DNA from: Diphasiastrum complanatum
Lineage: Eukaryota > Streptophyta > Lycopodiopsida > Lycopodiales > Lycopodiaceae
DNA: 64,000 nt
Reading direction: 5' to 3'
NCBI GenBank assembly: GCA_029204225.1
Contig: CM055096.1
Span: 74,745,521 to 74,809,520 of the forward strand
Position numbers and translations under genes: made by a program. Below, one piece after another: positions 11,372 to 23,000 of the stretch; the stretch's first letter is position 1; every line of letters begins with the position of its first letter. The notes under the pieces were generated by a model. That model was given only the letters and a program-made list of their open reading frames with translations. It was not told the DNA's origin and searched no databases.

Positions 11372-12129
11372 CTCATTAAGCTTTGCATGCTAATTTCTCT
11401 GATAGTATAAGAAATTGAGAGATAAACAAGCAAAAAAAATAGTTTTTCATTTTTTCTAAGATTTCTTTGAAGTGTAATTGGATCAAATCAAACCTGAACT
11501 AAATTTTCAGACCTGAATTGAGGTAGTACAGAATTTTGGAATTTCGCACGTGTGAAAATCAGAGATTTTCAGTCCTTTTGTTTTCCTTGTTGATAGATCC
11601 AAAGATAGCAGTGTTATAGCTTGATGGAAAGCTTATGATCTGTACTTTTCATAGAAATTGAAATCGAATCAATCTGAAGTGTCTAGCAAGAGTTATAAGC
11701 TTTTAAAGAGGATTAGGATAGGTCCAAAATCCGAGTGACAACATTTTGATTTGAATCGATTTATACTATGTGTCGGATTCATGGTTTTGAGCATCCCACA
11801 CAAGAAACTAAAGATCAAGACTGAGTTTGAAGTAATTGAACACCCTTTGAGCCTTCTGAGTGTCAATAGTGTTTTCTTTTGTTGCATTTCACACGTGCCA
11901 AAAGTAGGATTCAAACTAACCAAAGTGTCTCAATCCACTTTGTGTATCTGATCTAGTTAGCTTGTCTTGTGGAATATTTGAGATCTGTCTCAAATACAGT
12001 TGCATGTGTTTCACATAGGAAGGTAGTACTTTTTTGAAAATACCTATAGTGAAAGAGAGCAGCAACTCTAAGTCAGATAGGAACAAGCTCAAACATATTG
12101 CAGTCCAATAACAAGAGTCTTCACATTCA
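11372..12129 (+). other. Co2 leader
   Basis: Noncoding leader resembling the Co1 leader in wording and order. It carries degenerate CACGTG sites near 11547 and 11891. No ORF is supported. Confidence 0.55.
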
Positions 12130-13541
12130 TGGCATCTATAGGAGATTGTCTCTTTCAAGCTAGTGAAAGACTATACACCTTTAACTATTCAGTTTGGAAG
12201 GATAGGATAGAATCCTTGTTGATTCTCTATGGTGTAATGGATATTGTAACTGGAACTGAAGTTGAACCTGCAGCTTTTGATGAGGCTTAGAGATTCAAAA
12301 AGAGAGCAAGAATTGCTCTACATATCATCAAATTGAACATCTTTGATGAGATGTTGAGAGAGATTAGTTCATGCACCTCAGCAAAGGAGACTTGGGAGGC
12401 TCTGAAGAATATTCATGAAGCCGAGATCAAGTCAAGAAAGAGGAGTAAGAACCAGTGTTCTCGTGCCTTCACCAAGAAAAAAGCAAAGAACAAAGACTAT
12501 GGTGGAGTAGAAGATGAGTCAGCTCATCCTTCTAACTTCAAGAAGAAGACACAAGAAGTTCAAACCAGTTGTATCATAGAAGACTCACATGCAAGTTGTG
12601 GAGAGGCATCTCTTCTGATGTCTTGTTTTTCTTCTTTGCCTTTTAATGATGTATCATGACATATTGATAGTGGAGCAACAACTCATATGAGTTGCTCCAA
12701 AGATTCTTTTGTTTCTATTGAATATGTTCTAGATCCTAAGAAATCAATATACACAATAGTTGGTGATGCATGTGCAATTGAAGGTGTTGGAAGTTGTTCC
12801 TTAAAACTTACATCTTCTATGAATTTTACACTTTCCAATGTTCTCTATGTGCCTAGTCTCACAAAGAGTGCGATTAGTGTAGGAAAGTTGTTAGATGATG
12901 GTTATGAACTGGATTTCAATATCAATGGTTGTTTCATAAAGAAAGAAGATAAGATCCTTGCAAGTGGATCTAGATATGGAGGTATTTTCAAGCTAGATGT
13001 GCATGAAACTACAAGTTTATGTGATGCTGCATTGTTGACTTATGTTTCCAAGGAGAAGCTTTGGCATAGGAAGTTGTATGTTTCCCACTTCAGGTCTATG
13101 TCTATTATAGTCAAGGAGATTAAGCCAAGAGTGGCTTATTCTATGGCAAAATCACTTATGGATCCATATTTAATGTCTTCTAAAAAGACAGAACATTCTA
13201 TGGAGTTGGAACATTCCGATGTTCATCTTTCTTTATCAGTAATCAAGAAAGGTGTTTCTTGCTTTGCATGTACTATTAATGGATCCACAAGTTACATTTG
13301 GATGTGTCTTGTCTCTTCAAGTTTTTTGGTGCATGTGTATGTTTCATCATGCAAAACTTTATGGAGTTATGAAGCTAATGGAAGGAGTGCACTTTATGAA
13401 GTCTTGTTCAGTTATAAGCCTAAGTTTGTATACCTCAGTGTTCTTGAAGACTATTGCTTTGTATGTGGTTTCTTGGAAAGAAAGAAAGATGGTGATCCTA
13501 GTCTGTGGAGGGATGCTTATCCACCAAGGAAGGCTACATAG
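12130..13541 (+). pseudogene. Co2 gag, protease and partial integrase
   Basis: The region starts with a gag N-terminus (FQASERLYTFNYSVWKDRI) carrying an in-frame stop near 12287. It continues with NIFDEMLREISSCTSAKETW and a Lys-rich segment. The protease context is HIDSGATTHMSC (near 12660), preceded by a TGA that replaces the expected Trp of SWxIDSG. A pre-integrase block follows (LWHRKLYVSHF), and then a weak integrase start (ELEHSDVH, SYIWMCLVSS). The CxxC half of the HHCC finger and the catalytic Glu region are not recognisable, so the integrase is defective. Confidence 0.8.
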
Positions 13542-14475
13542 CCTTTACACTCTCTATCTCGAAGGTGTTTGAGCATGGAGAAGTTCTTGATTTTGAAGAT
13601 CTATTTTCTATCTTGGAAGTGGCGGAGAGCACAGTGTCTCATAGTGCATCACAAGTCATTACTATGGCAAGTAATCAAGCTGTGATGAGGTCAAGGTTTG
13701 AGGAGGAGTATCCTCAACATGCATGTCCAAGGAGATCTTCATCTTTGTACAAGGCCGAGTCCTTGTTGATCTTATTTCATGGAAAAGAAAAGAAAAGTGA
13801 AGGTGGTTTTCATTTTGTTTTACTCACCTGTTGTTCGTCTTCTTTGATTAATGATGTATCTTGCTTAATTGAGATTTGCTTATCTCAAAGATCAAGTAAG
13901 ACTATTCTATTTTTGAATGAAGTCTTTAGTTTGGAATTACTTCTTGTCTTTTGTGACTTGATTATGTTTCCAAAACATCTAGAAAGCAAAATGTTGTACC
14001 ATCTTTTGTATGCTCTTAAATTGAGTAAGAGCAAGTATGAGTTTAGTACTCATAGTTTGAAAAAAGAAGTTTTTTCAAGCATCCACTGAGGACACTTACA
14101 CCCTCAAGAAGGTATTTAGCCTTAATTTGATCAAGTTTGAGTATGGTTTCAAGATTAGATCCATTTTGGATAGAGTTCATATTTTTTGGACTAATGAAGC
14201 TAGTATGCTTAATCCTGAACCAACTTCATGCATGTGAACTTTGCATACCCAGGATCGACATCAGACATGCAAGAGGTACATTGGCGTTGTAGCAGCTTGG
14301 TGGAATATTTCTCAAAGGCATTTGGAAAAGATTTCTATCAAAGAGAACTTATCACGGATTTGGTAAGCATACTACTATGATGGATTCTTTGTTCATCTTC
14401 ACTTCAAATGCAAGGCAAAGAATCCAAACTCAAAGGATCTTCACCAACATCGGATAGATATATTTCAAGGAGGAG
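13542..14475 (+). other. Co2 remnant before the 3' LTR
   Basis: Where RT and RNase H should lie there is about 0.9 kb. It includes an open frame at 13505-14089 with no recognisable RT motif, then text ending in AAGGAGGAG. The 13505-14089 frame may be a scrambled linker between integrase and RT. I assign no function. Confidence 0.5.
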
Positions 14476-15335
14476 TGTTAAAAATTGTAAAACATATCTA
14501 TCATTTGTTGTTAATGTTTGGGGGATCCTACCCATGTAAATATTTTGTACATATCCAAGGTATGTGAATTGAGCCTTGTAGAATAGGGCGAGTTTGGGTT
14601 AGGTAGATCAAATTCCAGTGACATGCATAAAGTCTAGTTGATCTAGTATGATATGCAATAATGTTGACAATGTCTAGTTTGACATGCATATAGAGATTCA
14701 CATGGAATTGGTCAATTATGACCTTGTAGAAACTCGAGCCACAATAAATGCATAATGTCCTAAGTTTCCATAGTGACATGCAAAGCATGCAATCACTCTA
14801 ATAGACACATGCATGTAGATTTGTACATGGCTAGCTGAGAAATTGCCATTTGGAGAAAGTAGGTAGAAGTTAGGTGCAACCTATGCATGCTAGCAATTAG
14901 GTGTCAAGTTATAGTTGTTTGCACTTGAATAGGTGTAGGATGTGCATTGAATGCAAGGAGTACCACGAATTTTGGCTCTCCTATATATGTACATATCATT
15001 CTCATTCACAAAGTAATGAAGAGCCAAAGTTTTGTAGCTATCTCATGCTTGGTTGGATCTAAACTGTTTTTTCTTGTCATCTCTCTAGCTCTCTCTCTCT
15101 AACTCGTGTTGAGGCTAATGCTTATGCATTGTAATCTTGTACTTTTAATCTTTCTTTGATTCATTGCTATCATAGTCTATTGATTAGCATGCTAAATTGT
15201 GAATTAGCCATATCTTCTAAACTAGATCTTGTTGAACAATCTAGAATCAGGGTACTGTGCCAATCACAAAGCTTAATCAAGATCAGTCACTCTTGTGGAC
15301 ATTCCCCACATGTGTGAATTCTGGAATTTTCAACA
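14476..15335 (+). repeat. Co2 3' LTR
   Basis: Begins TGTTAAAAATTG and ends TTTTCAACA. Compared with 10521-11359 it has several substitutions and short indels, including an extra TCACAAAGCTTAATCAA-like insert near 15265. Confidence 0.92.
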
Positions 15336-15796
15336 TCCTTGGAAGGTGATAAAAAACTTGGATTTCTCTTCCTTCCACGTACTGAAGGCAAGAGTGATGA
15401 AATCCATATTGATGTGTCCCGAAAAGGCTCTCTCATGAATACCCATTGCAATAAGTAGAGGCTCCACAAGGGTCATCCACTGAGTGGCCATGCTTGTGCT
15501 AGGAAGAATCATGATGCCCGTTGCAGATGGGACATCACGATGGATAGTATAGCGCGGAGACTGGGAGGTATCGGTAGAAGACATGATGATCAGAAAGGAA
15601 TTATAACCACGTGAAAGAGTATCTGAAGGCAATGCAAGAAATTTGGAAGTCTTTGGTCGCAAGAAAAATTTGCAAGAGCTTTGCTAGCACAAGTGAGGAA
15701 TGAATCGAATTCAGCCAACTTGTAGGTGAATTTGGTGGGTCCATTACACTGAATAGTAGTTGGACTAATAAGTTCTGAACAAAAATTTGAAGGCAT
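15336..15796 (-). pseudogene. Gypsy ORF3, N-terminal part (possible plant mobile domain)
   Basis: On the minus strand this starts near ATG 15796 (MPSNFCSEL) and changes frame near 15630. It then reads to 15336, where the Co2 LTR interrupts it; the same frame resumes at 4671. A stretch around 15490-15340 has W-x2-LV-x-PLLIAMGI, then INMDFITLAFSTW, then KFFITF. After the insertion follow a Val-Thr-x3-Ala segment and a Gly. This spacing resembles the plant mobile domain (aminotransferase-like, PF10536) found in some plant transposons. The match is by eye and weak. A homologous N-terminus lies at 31310-31490 in the deleted copy Gy2. Confidence 0.5.
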
Positions 15797-16450
15797 ATAC
15801 AGTACTGTAAAAAAAGACTACAGAAATCTCGGCGAAGGTTTCTAGGGATCTGAACCTACCAGGCGAACGTTTTTCAGAGCTGGCGAAGGATGAACCTTCG
15901 CCTAGGAGGGTCCTTTGCCCAGGTACTGTCATAAATGTATTTTTTTCACAATCTGAACCTATGGACAACCTAATTTTGACATTTTAAGATCATCTAGCAG
16001 GTCGGCGAAGGTTCATAATGAGGTTATGATGCTCGACGAAGGTTCCCAAAATGGCATATCACTGAACATTTGTCTGACTCAAAAATTGAATTTTCTCTTG
16101 TCAAAAACCTTCGCCCACCTCAATTTCGATAGATCAAGGGTGGATGTACAGTCTGAGAGCTCAGCGAAGGTTTCTGATACTATATTGGCCAAATCTGTCC
16201 AAAACGGTAGTTTTCTAAGTCATTTTTCATTAAAAAAAAAAATATTGTGCTTCTTTAATCTTATGCTGAAGACTTCCTAACTTTTGCTCATCAGTCTTTT
16301 CTTATTTTTTTCTTTTTTCTCTTTTTCTTGTTTTTGTTTTTTTAACTGTCTTTTTCCAAAAAAAGTTAGCAAATTAAATACTGAAAACAAAAAATTGAAA
16401 ACAAATAAAATTAAAAAATATATTGAGATCAGGCTTGCTGAATTGGCGGA
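15797..16450 (-). repeat. Gy1 spacer with recurrent CGAAGGTT motif
   Basis: Noncoding stretch between integrase and ORF3. It contains at least eight copies or near copies of GGCGAAGGTT or its complement, at irregular spacing (15831, 15862, 15882, 15893 reversed, 16004, 16034, about 16107 reversed, about 16163). It also contains T-rich and A-rich tracts at 16230-16420. The same motif occurs in the element's leader. Confidence 0.7.
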
Positions 16451-16458
16451 GCAGGTTG

Positions 16459-17510
16459 TTAAAACTTGCGTAATCGGCTGCCATTTATCGGAGTATCAAA
16501 TCGTTTTCCATCCAAATGCTCAAAAATTATTGCGCCATAGTTAAGGATTTTTTTCACTTTATATGAGCCTTCACCAGTAAACTTCAACTTACCCTTGATC
16601 AACTTGGTTTTGTACATCAATGCAAGATCTCGTGCTTCCAGATCATTCTTGTGCAATCGACGATCGTGCCATGCCTTGCAGCGGGCTTTCTCTGCTGCTA
16701 AGGCATGAACTGCCATCAATCGGGTTTCACATAATTTGTGCAACACTTCATGACGAAGTTGTAAAGACTGATCGTCATTTAATCGTTTCGTTGCTGCTAT
16801 GCATAAAGATGGGATTAAAATTCAATTGGCATAACAACATCTTGACCATAGAGCAGTTCAAAAGGTGTTTGATTTGTACTATTTTTGTAAGCGGTTCTGA
16901 ATGTCCATAATGTTGCATACAGTCTATGTTCCCAATCAAACCGACTTGCTTCAACTGTCTTTGTCATAATGGTGCAGAGAATCTTATTGAAAGATTCAGC
17001 TTGACCATTCCCTCTGGGATAATAGGGAGTACTAAATCTGTGTATAGCAAAAAAATCTTCCAATAAACACTTTATTATTTGATTAACAAAGTGTGTACCC
17101 CAATCATTGACAATTTCGATTGGAGATCCAAATCTGATTATAATATTTTCATATAGAAACTTGGTTGTAGATTTCGCATCAGCCACTTTGATAGCTTTGG
17201 CTTCAACCCACTTGGTCATATAATTGGTTGCGACGATAATGTATCGGACCTGAGATCCTTGCACAACGGGATGAATAGGACCAACATAATCCAATCTCCA
17301 TTTTTCAAACGGTGCTTGCGATAAAACCGGATGTAAGGGTTCATAATTATGTCGAGTAGGTCGTCGTGCTCGTTGGCAGACATCACATGTCTGAATAAAA
17401 TTTTTTGTGTCCTTATGAAGCATAGGCCACCAACAACCGGATTGCAAAAATTTGCGAACAGTAATATCTGTAGAGAAGTGTCCTTCACCCATGCCATCAT
17501 GTGAAAACAT
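16459..17510 (-). CDS. Gy1 integrase
   Basis: The zinc-binding domain has HDGMGEGHFS (His residues) and CDVCQRARRP (Cys pair). The core domain shows the DDE triad: the first Asp in WRLDYVGPIHP, the second in IVNDWGTHF, and the Glu in GNGQAESFNK. The open part runs 17510-16815. A further segment (16746-16459) continues the C-terminal domain with DLEARDLALMYKTKLIKGKLKF and GEGSYKVKKIL, so the two pieces are separated by one break near 16800. The triad is intact, but the element as a whole is damaged elsewhere. It would insert the cDNA copy into host chromatin. Confidence 0.9.
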
Positions 17511-17546
17511 GATTAAATCTGGTACTTCGTGCGGTAAAACACATCT

Positions 17547-19116
17547 TCATAAAATATTATCTGATCCATGACGATACAATTGTCCTGCAATTAATTGATA
17601 AGGTTGAGCCTTATGAATCAATTGTCTTTTCTGTACTTTTGTCAAAGAATCATTCGGTTGTCCTAGCATCAGGTACTCAACAATATCTGCCGCCCACTCA
17701 AGTAGTGCGTCAACAAAGAACAACGCATCATCTGGCAGTTCATCATCCACTTCAGTATTAACTGGTGTGGATTCAATTCACGAAACGTGATCGGCTAGAT
17801 AATGTTGCTTCCTCTTTTTGACCACAATTCGAAAGTCAAATTCAGTCAATAATAATAACCATCTTGCAATACGTCCAGTATTACACGTCTTATTTACCAA
17901 GTAAAGTAATGGTTGATGATCCGTATAAAATGCAAAGTGTGTTTCCATGAGATAGTGATAAAATTTCTGAACAAAAAAAAATCATGGCTAGCGCTTCACG
18001 TTCTGTTGTTGAATAATTCTTCTTTGGATCTGTAAGATGTCTGCTTGCAAATCGTATAGGATAATCCTTCTTATAGTCACTTGGCTACATCAAAACTGAT
18101 CCAATGACGTATTTTGAGGCATCCATATGAACATGAAACTCTAATGTCCAATCTGGAGAACGTAGTATTGGTGTTGAAGATAATGTTTTTTTTAACTTTC
18201 CAAAGGCTTCTAACGCCTCTACTGTCCAAATAGGAACAATAGTTAATTTGTATATAGGTTGTGCTAAATCCGCAAAGAAGATAATAAAAATTCGATAGTA
18301 GTTCGCATGACCCATAAACACATAAACTCCTCGAATTGTTGCTGGCGATGGCAATTCCACAATAACTTTGATCTTAGAATAATCGGTGGCAATACCATGT
18401 CTTGATATCACATGTCCAAGCACCACTCCGTGAGAAACCCATATCTGGCATTTTTCTGGATTTAGAGAAATCTGGTATTTGCGACATCTTTCAAAGACTT
18501 TCTCCAATCGATCCAGGTGGTCTGTATCTGTACTATGAACTCCCAAGTCATCCAGGTAAATTTCAAGAAATTTCTGCTGATAATCTTTAAAGGCAAATTG
18601 CATTACTCTTTGAATGAACTTGGTGCATTACAGAGTCCAAACGACATTACTTTGTAAGCATAGATGCCCCATTCTATTGCAAAAGCAGTTTTGTGGTGGT
18701 GCAATCTCAACCTGGTTGTAGCCACTAAATCCATCCAGGAAACTATAAGCTTTCGCTCAAGCAAGGCGATCCAAAATGCTTTCAGTAAAAGGTAACGAAA
18801 AGTGATCCTTCCGTGTCACTTTATTCAATGCTTTGAGATTCACACAGATTCGCAATTTCCCATTTTTCTTAGGAACAATGACAATTGGTGAAATCCATTT
18901 GGTATGCTCGATCTCATAAATGAAATCAGCGTCAAGCAATCTCTGACGTTCTTTCTTTATCAGATCTGCCACATTACGATTACAGCGATAGAACTTTGTA
19001 ACCTTTGGTACTGCATCAGGTACCAAAGGTATGGTATTTTCAATGATTGATGTCGGAATACCCTTCAAATATTGATAATTCCATGCAAAACAATCTTGAT
19101 ACTTAATAAGTAGCAA
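17547..19116 (-). pseudogene. Gy1 reverse transcriptase and RNase H
   Basis: RT starts near 19116 with QDCFAWNY, then DADFIYEIEHTKWISPIV, VPKKNGKLRICVN and ALNKVTRKDHFSLPF. An in-frame stop and a frame change occur at 18757-18603, over the block that would carry SFLDGFSGYNQ. The active site YLDD lies at 18541-18558, followed by LNPEKCQIWV and LGHVISRHGI. RNase H begins with FHVHMDASKYVIGSVL near 18110. It decays through 18000-17760, with a last readable piece at 17750-17547 just before integrase. It is inactive because of the stops. Confidence 0.9.
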
Positions 19117-21592
19117 ATGAAGTGCTTGATACTGTTCAGGAGTAAGTTGTGATCCCAGTTGTACAATCTTTTCGGTTCTCCTGGTTTTGCAAGATTCATT
19201 GGTTGCGTCCTAGCTGGGCCATCGTAAACCTCTTTAGATTTCGGCATGTGTTCTTCAGGTTCATGATGTGCTTTAGGTAACATGATAACCACATCATCCA
19301 GTGTATAATGTTTAAAATGCTCTGGCATATCATGCTGGACTACATTTGCTTGTTCTTTTTTGAAAGGACTTGTCTTGGATCTTTGTTTAGTCTTCTTACC
19401 AGGAATTGATCGTGGAGGTGATGGATTTCGGGATGATAAATCTTTCTTCACAGGTGAAGACTTCCTAGACGATGATGTCTTGCTGGAGATCTGACTTGAA
19501 GAATCATTCTTGACTTTTTCTTTGCCTTTATCCAATAGAGGTGGCACTTCCTTTAAATCGATCTTTTGAGAAGATTTTTCCATTTCAGAACCGTATTATA
19601 ATGTTGCTTTGCTTGTTTCTTCGTCATCGAACCTGTCATCCTGTCTCCCTTTAATATAACTGCTTTGGGCGATTTAATTGTTGGTTCATCAGGAACATTA
19701 CGCACTCCAAATCTAGTCGGATCCATATGATGTAGAATCTGTTCATCCGTAAGTTCTGCATTGCCATCGTAAGTTAAGACATGGCTCATTGGTATGAGAT
19801 CATCCTCAATTGGATCTGGTATAGGTTCCGTTGATATCCAGACTACATTCAGCACATTTAGTGGAAACGTGATTGGCGTATCCAAAGTTCGATCTAACAA
19901 GGAAATCTCGCTCATCTCTGATTGAATATCTTGTTGACACATATATCCTGCTGTACAATCAATTGTTGCAAGAGCTTCGTTCCAATTGACAGTATCCGTT
20001 TGAGAATCGTAGTAAACTCCCAATTTTTTCTCTGGTCGATCACAAGTGTGATCCGTTGTTGATGAATCATCATCCTCTTTTTGAACCACTGGGTTGATAG
20101 TCCAAGTCGTAGGATCAATTTTAACTGCGCGTTCACGATTTTCAAAAGTGATTTTGTTGGTACCCCAGTTATGAATTACTTGCGCAACTCGTAACCATGG
20201 ATATCCTAAGAGAACTCGGTAGACATTTGGTACTTCTGGTAAGTCCATCACGACGAAAGTATTGACGAACTGTACTCCTACAATCTTGACAGGTATATCT
20301 TCCACCATTCCTCGTGGACAAACCGTCGTTTGATCAGCTAACTTAATAGCAAAAGTAGCAGGCTTAATCTTTGTAAGGCCCCATTTTGTACATAGCTTTG
20401 TAGAAATCAGGTTAACTCCTGAACCGCCATCTATCATGGCTGCGTCTTTAGAAAATTGTCTATGTTGTATCGGTAGAGTGATATTCTTTTGTTCACTTTC
20501 CCAAGCGGCTCCAACATGGAGTACATCATTAGATTCTTCAAATCCAGCACAAAAAAGCAGCTCCTGATGGTCTTCTGAATCTTCTTGAGCTAACTTTTGT
20601 GCTAAGACTTCTTTTGCTTTTGGCACCGACTTTAGGAACTCTCCCAATGAAATATTGATCTTGCTAGACAAAATATTCATGAATAATTCTGTATGCGGTG
20701 CTTCCGGTTCAATCATCTTGAAGGGTTCTTCGTGATGATGTAATTGATCATTCATATCCGTACGTAAATTTCTTGGAGGCTGCAATGGTGAAGACCAAAC
20801 TTCAGCTGTTACTTTAGCACCTTCAAGTTCCTCTTCTTCTTGCAGATGTTTAATCCACTGTCTCATATCCTGATATCTTTGTTTTTTTGCATTAAGATTT
20901 GGATAGACTTTCGATGTTGTTGGTGTATCACTCAATGGTATAGAATCAGCAGGTACTGAATCCACTACTGGTTCTTTTTGCTCTTGTGCTCTGGTGATCA
21001 TCAAGGGTGCACTTGGTTTATTATGAGCGACCGATCCTTGCTTGATTGTTATCAAATTTATAGGTGATGTAGCTGGTGGTGGCTTTGGTCTTGCTGGACA
21101 GTCTTTATAGCAATGCCCATATCGACAGTCACGACTGAATGGTACAAATTTTTCTTTATTTGGGCATTCTGCAACTCTGTGATTTTCTCCACATGCAAAG
21201 CATCCAAGTGGTGCTCTGGCCCAATTTCTCGAGGCTTGTTGTTGAGCGGCAACATAAATGGCATACTGTTTTGAAGATCCACCTTCCTGATCGTTACCAT
21301 AGCTCCATTGCTTAGCACTTCCGTAAGGTTCTGGTTCCATCAAATTGGCAGGAGGAGCGGAGTGTTTTGGTGGGTCAGGCAAAGCTAGACGTTTCGGGTA
21401 TCCAAGAGTAGATTGTCGTAGTCTTGCTGCTGGATTGCCTCCATACTGTTGATCTCGATATCCCATCTGGGCATACCATTGCTGAATTATCCGAGGCTTG
21501 AAGTTGAAAAAGGTAGTCTCATGGTCAGGTGAAATACACAGATGGCAAACACTAATTTTCATTCCTTTTTTCAATTGAGGACACTCGTTCAC
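19065..21592 (-). CDS. Gy1 gag C-terminus, protease and linker
   Basis: A 679-residue frame (21592-19553) contains a CCHC-type knuckle region: CFACGENHRVAECP, then a second CRYGHCYKDCP. After a Pro-rich linker comes the retropepsin-like site MIDGGSGVNLIS, encoded at 20418-20432 and its flank (DGG in place of the usual DTG or DSG). The protease continues through VYRVLLGYPWLR. The next frame (19583-19065) is a Lys/Ser-rich linker (SSRKSSPVKKDLSSRNPSP) leading into RT. In active elements this region gives the nucleocapsid and the polyprotein-cutting protease. Confidence 0.87.
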
Positions 21593-21601
21593 TATGTGAT
21601 T

Positions 21602-22440
21602 TCATGTACAAATAGAACACCACACATTTTTTCTGGTAGGAAAAGTCTTTGCAAACTTCTCAGGTTCCTTGTTCGCTTCTCCGTGGAAATTTTTCAATGC
21701 TTTGATCTTCTCATCAAATTGCAACTGCAACTTTTCCATCTGTTTCTGCTGGGTCTTCCCAAGTTTCTCGAACTCATTGAGCATCATTTCTGCAGTAGCA
21801 TTGGCATTCGTTGATGCAATAGTGGTGGATGTCGTAGTAGTCTGCCCTGCTGTATAAGGCAACATACTGACATTCGGCTCATCATCTGAATCTTCATCCT
21901 CGTCCCGAATTGCATCATCCATCGCATTTTGCAAAAGTGCATACTCATTATGGCTTTTCAGTTCACGTCTGATCCGTTTAGGTAGACCTGACAAAAACCA
22001 CATAATCATGGCATTTTCATTAATCAGCTCAGGCTCACATTCAGATCTAAGACGTTTCACCCTTTCGATGTAATCTCAAACCATTTCCCGCTTTCCCATT
22101 TCAACTTTACTTAAAAGTAGGAAAGGGTCTTCCATAAACTTCCACGGTTTGGACTGTGTGATAAGGGCTCGTTTAACAACCTCCCAATCTGGACGCTCAG
22201 TTTCATCTTGGTTATAGTAACAATCTTATGCTGCGTCTGTTAAGGCCATAAGAAACAACTTAAGTTTATCTTGAGGATAAATCTCACCATAGACCTCACA
22301 AGATTCAGCATAGATCTGAAGAAATCTAATTGGATTTGTTAATCCATTATATTTGGGTAGATCCAATCAGGGTGCTCTTCTAACAATAGTTGGATTGACC
22401 TCCTGTGAAGCACTTCTAGAGCAGCTCCAGGGGCTGCCAT
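21602..22440 (-). pseudogene. Gy1 gag N-terminus
   Basis: Starts with MAAPGAALE near 22440 and is homologous to the plus-strand gag at 28565. The part 22060-21602 is open: KRLRSECEPELINENAMIMW, FLSGLPKRIRREL, and an acidic DEDEDSDDE stretch. Upstream, stops and frame changes interrupt the retrotransposon gag domain (ETERPDWEVVKRAL). A stop at 21604 separates it from the next frame, which carries CPQLKKGMKISVCHLC. Confidence 0.85.
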
Positions 22441-23000
22441 CTTACAAATTTAGATCAAATCGATAATGAGATTGGATATAAATTTTTTCAAAAAGCTATT
22501 TCAGATTAGATCTGCTAGCTCTATTCCACTTTCAAGAATCTGATTCTATATGATGAAAAACTACCCAAAATTCGATCAATCAATAATTCTCAAAAATGAT
22601 AAATCTCTCAGAGTCCAATTTAGAATATATCAGATTTGATCCAAATTTTCATAGAGACTTGATCTGGAAAATCAAAAACTAGAAATAGGACTGGTGAAGG
22701 TTGTCTCGGCGAAGGTTCAACAGTGCTATTTTGGGATAAAAACTCTCTAAACACTTTTCTTGCAATTTCTTGGGAAATAACCTTCGTCGACTTCTTAGAT
22801 GGAAGATTTGACACAAATAAAACTATGGACAACCGGACGAAGGTTTCTGACACAAGCAAATACTATTTTTGTAATCTGGCGAGGGTAAGAATCAAGATTT
22901 TTTGTGATCTGATCAAGAAGAATCTTCGCTGAACTCAAAAATAGTAGTTTACTATAGATAGAATGTTCAGGAAACTCAGCGAAGGTTCTGGCGAAGGATC
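22441..23000 (-). other. Gy1 5' leader with CGAAGGTT motifs
   Basis: Noncoding. Motif copies occur at 22707-22718, 22781-22790 (reversed), 22838-22846 and 22977-23000 (two adjacent). The part next to gag (22440-22690) aligns with 28330-28565 of Gy2. No LTR or primer-binding site was found at its outer end. Confidence 0.6.

Larger units (their letters stand above)
10521..15335 (+). mobile_element. Copia element Co2, lacking RT and RNase H
   Basis: LTRs at 10521-11359 and 14476-15335 flank a 3.1 kb internal region. A tRNA-iMet primer site (11360-11371) follows the first LTR and AGGAGGAG precedes the second. Only gag, protease and part of integrase are readable. RT and RNase H are missing, so it could only have moved with proteins from a related element. 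Its leader and gag resemble those of Co1, which lies directly upstream. The 5' LTR lacks the first nine bases seen in the 3' copy, exactly at the junction with Co1. Confidence 0.88.
1283..23000 (-). mobile_element. Ty3/gypsy element Gy1, split by copia insertion
   Basis: Read on the minus strand, this is a near-complete gypsy element: leader (about 23000 to 22440), gag (22440 to about 21000), protease (near 20430), RT (19116 to about 18090), RNase H, integrase (17510 to 16459), a noncoding spacer with a recurrent CGAAGGTT motif (16450 to 15800), ORF3 (15796 to 15336, then 4671 to 2014), a polypurine tract and the 3' LTR (1924 to 1283). The 10.66 kb between 4672 and 15335 is foreign copia DNA. 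Protease, RT, RNase H, integrase order defines Ty3/gypsy. Scattered stops and frameshifts in gag, RT and RNase H show it is no longer autonomous. No 5' LTR of the same family could be found beyond 22440, and the outer end near 23000 is approximate. Confidence 0.8.
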
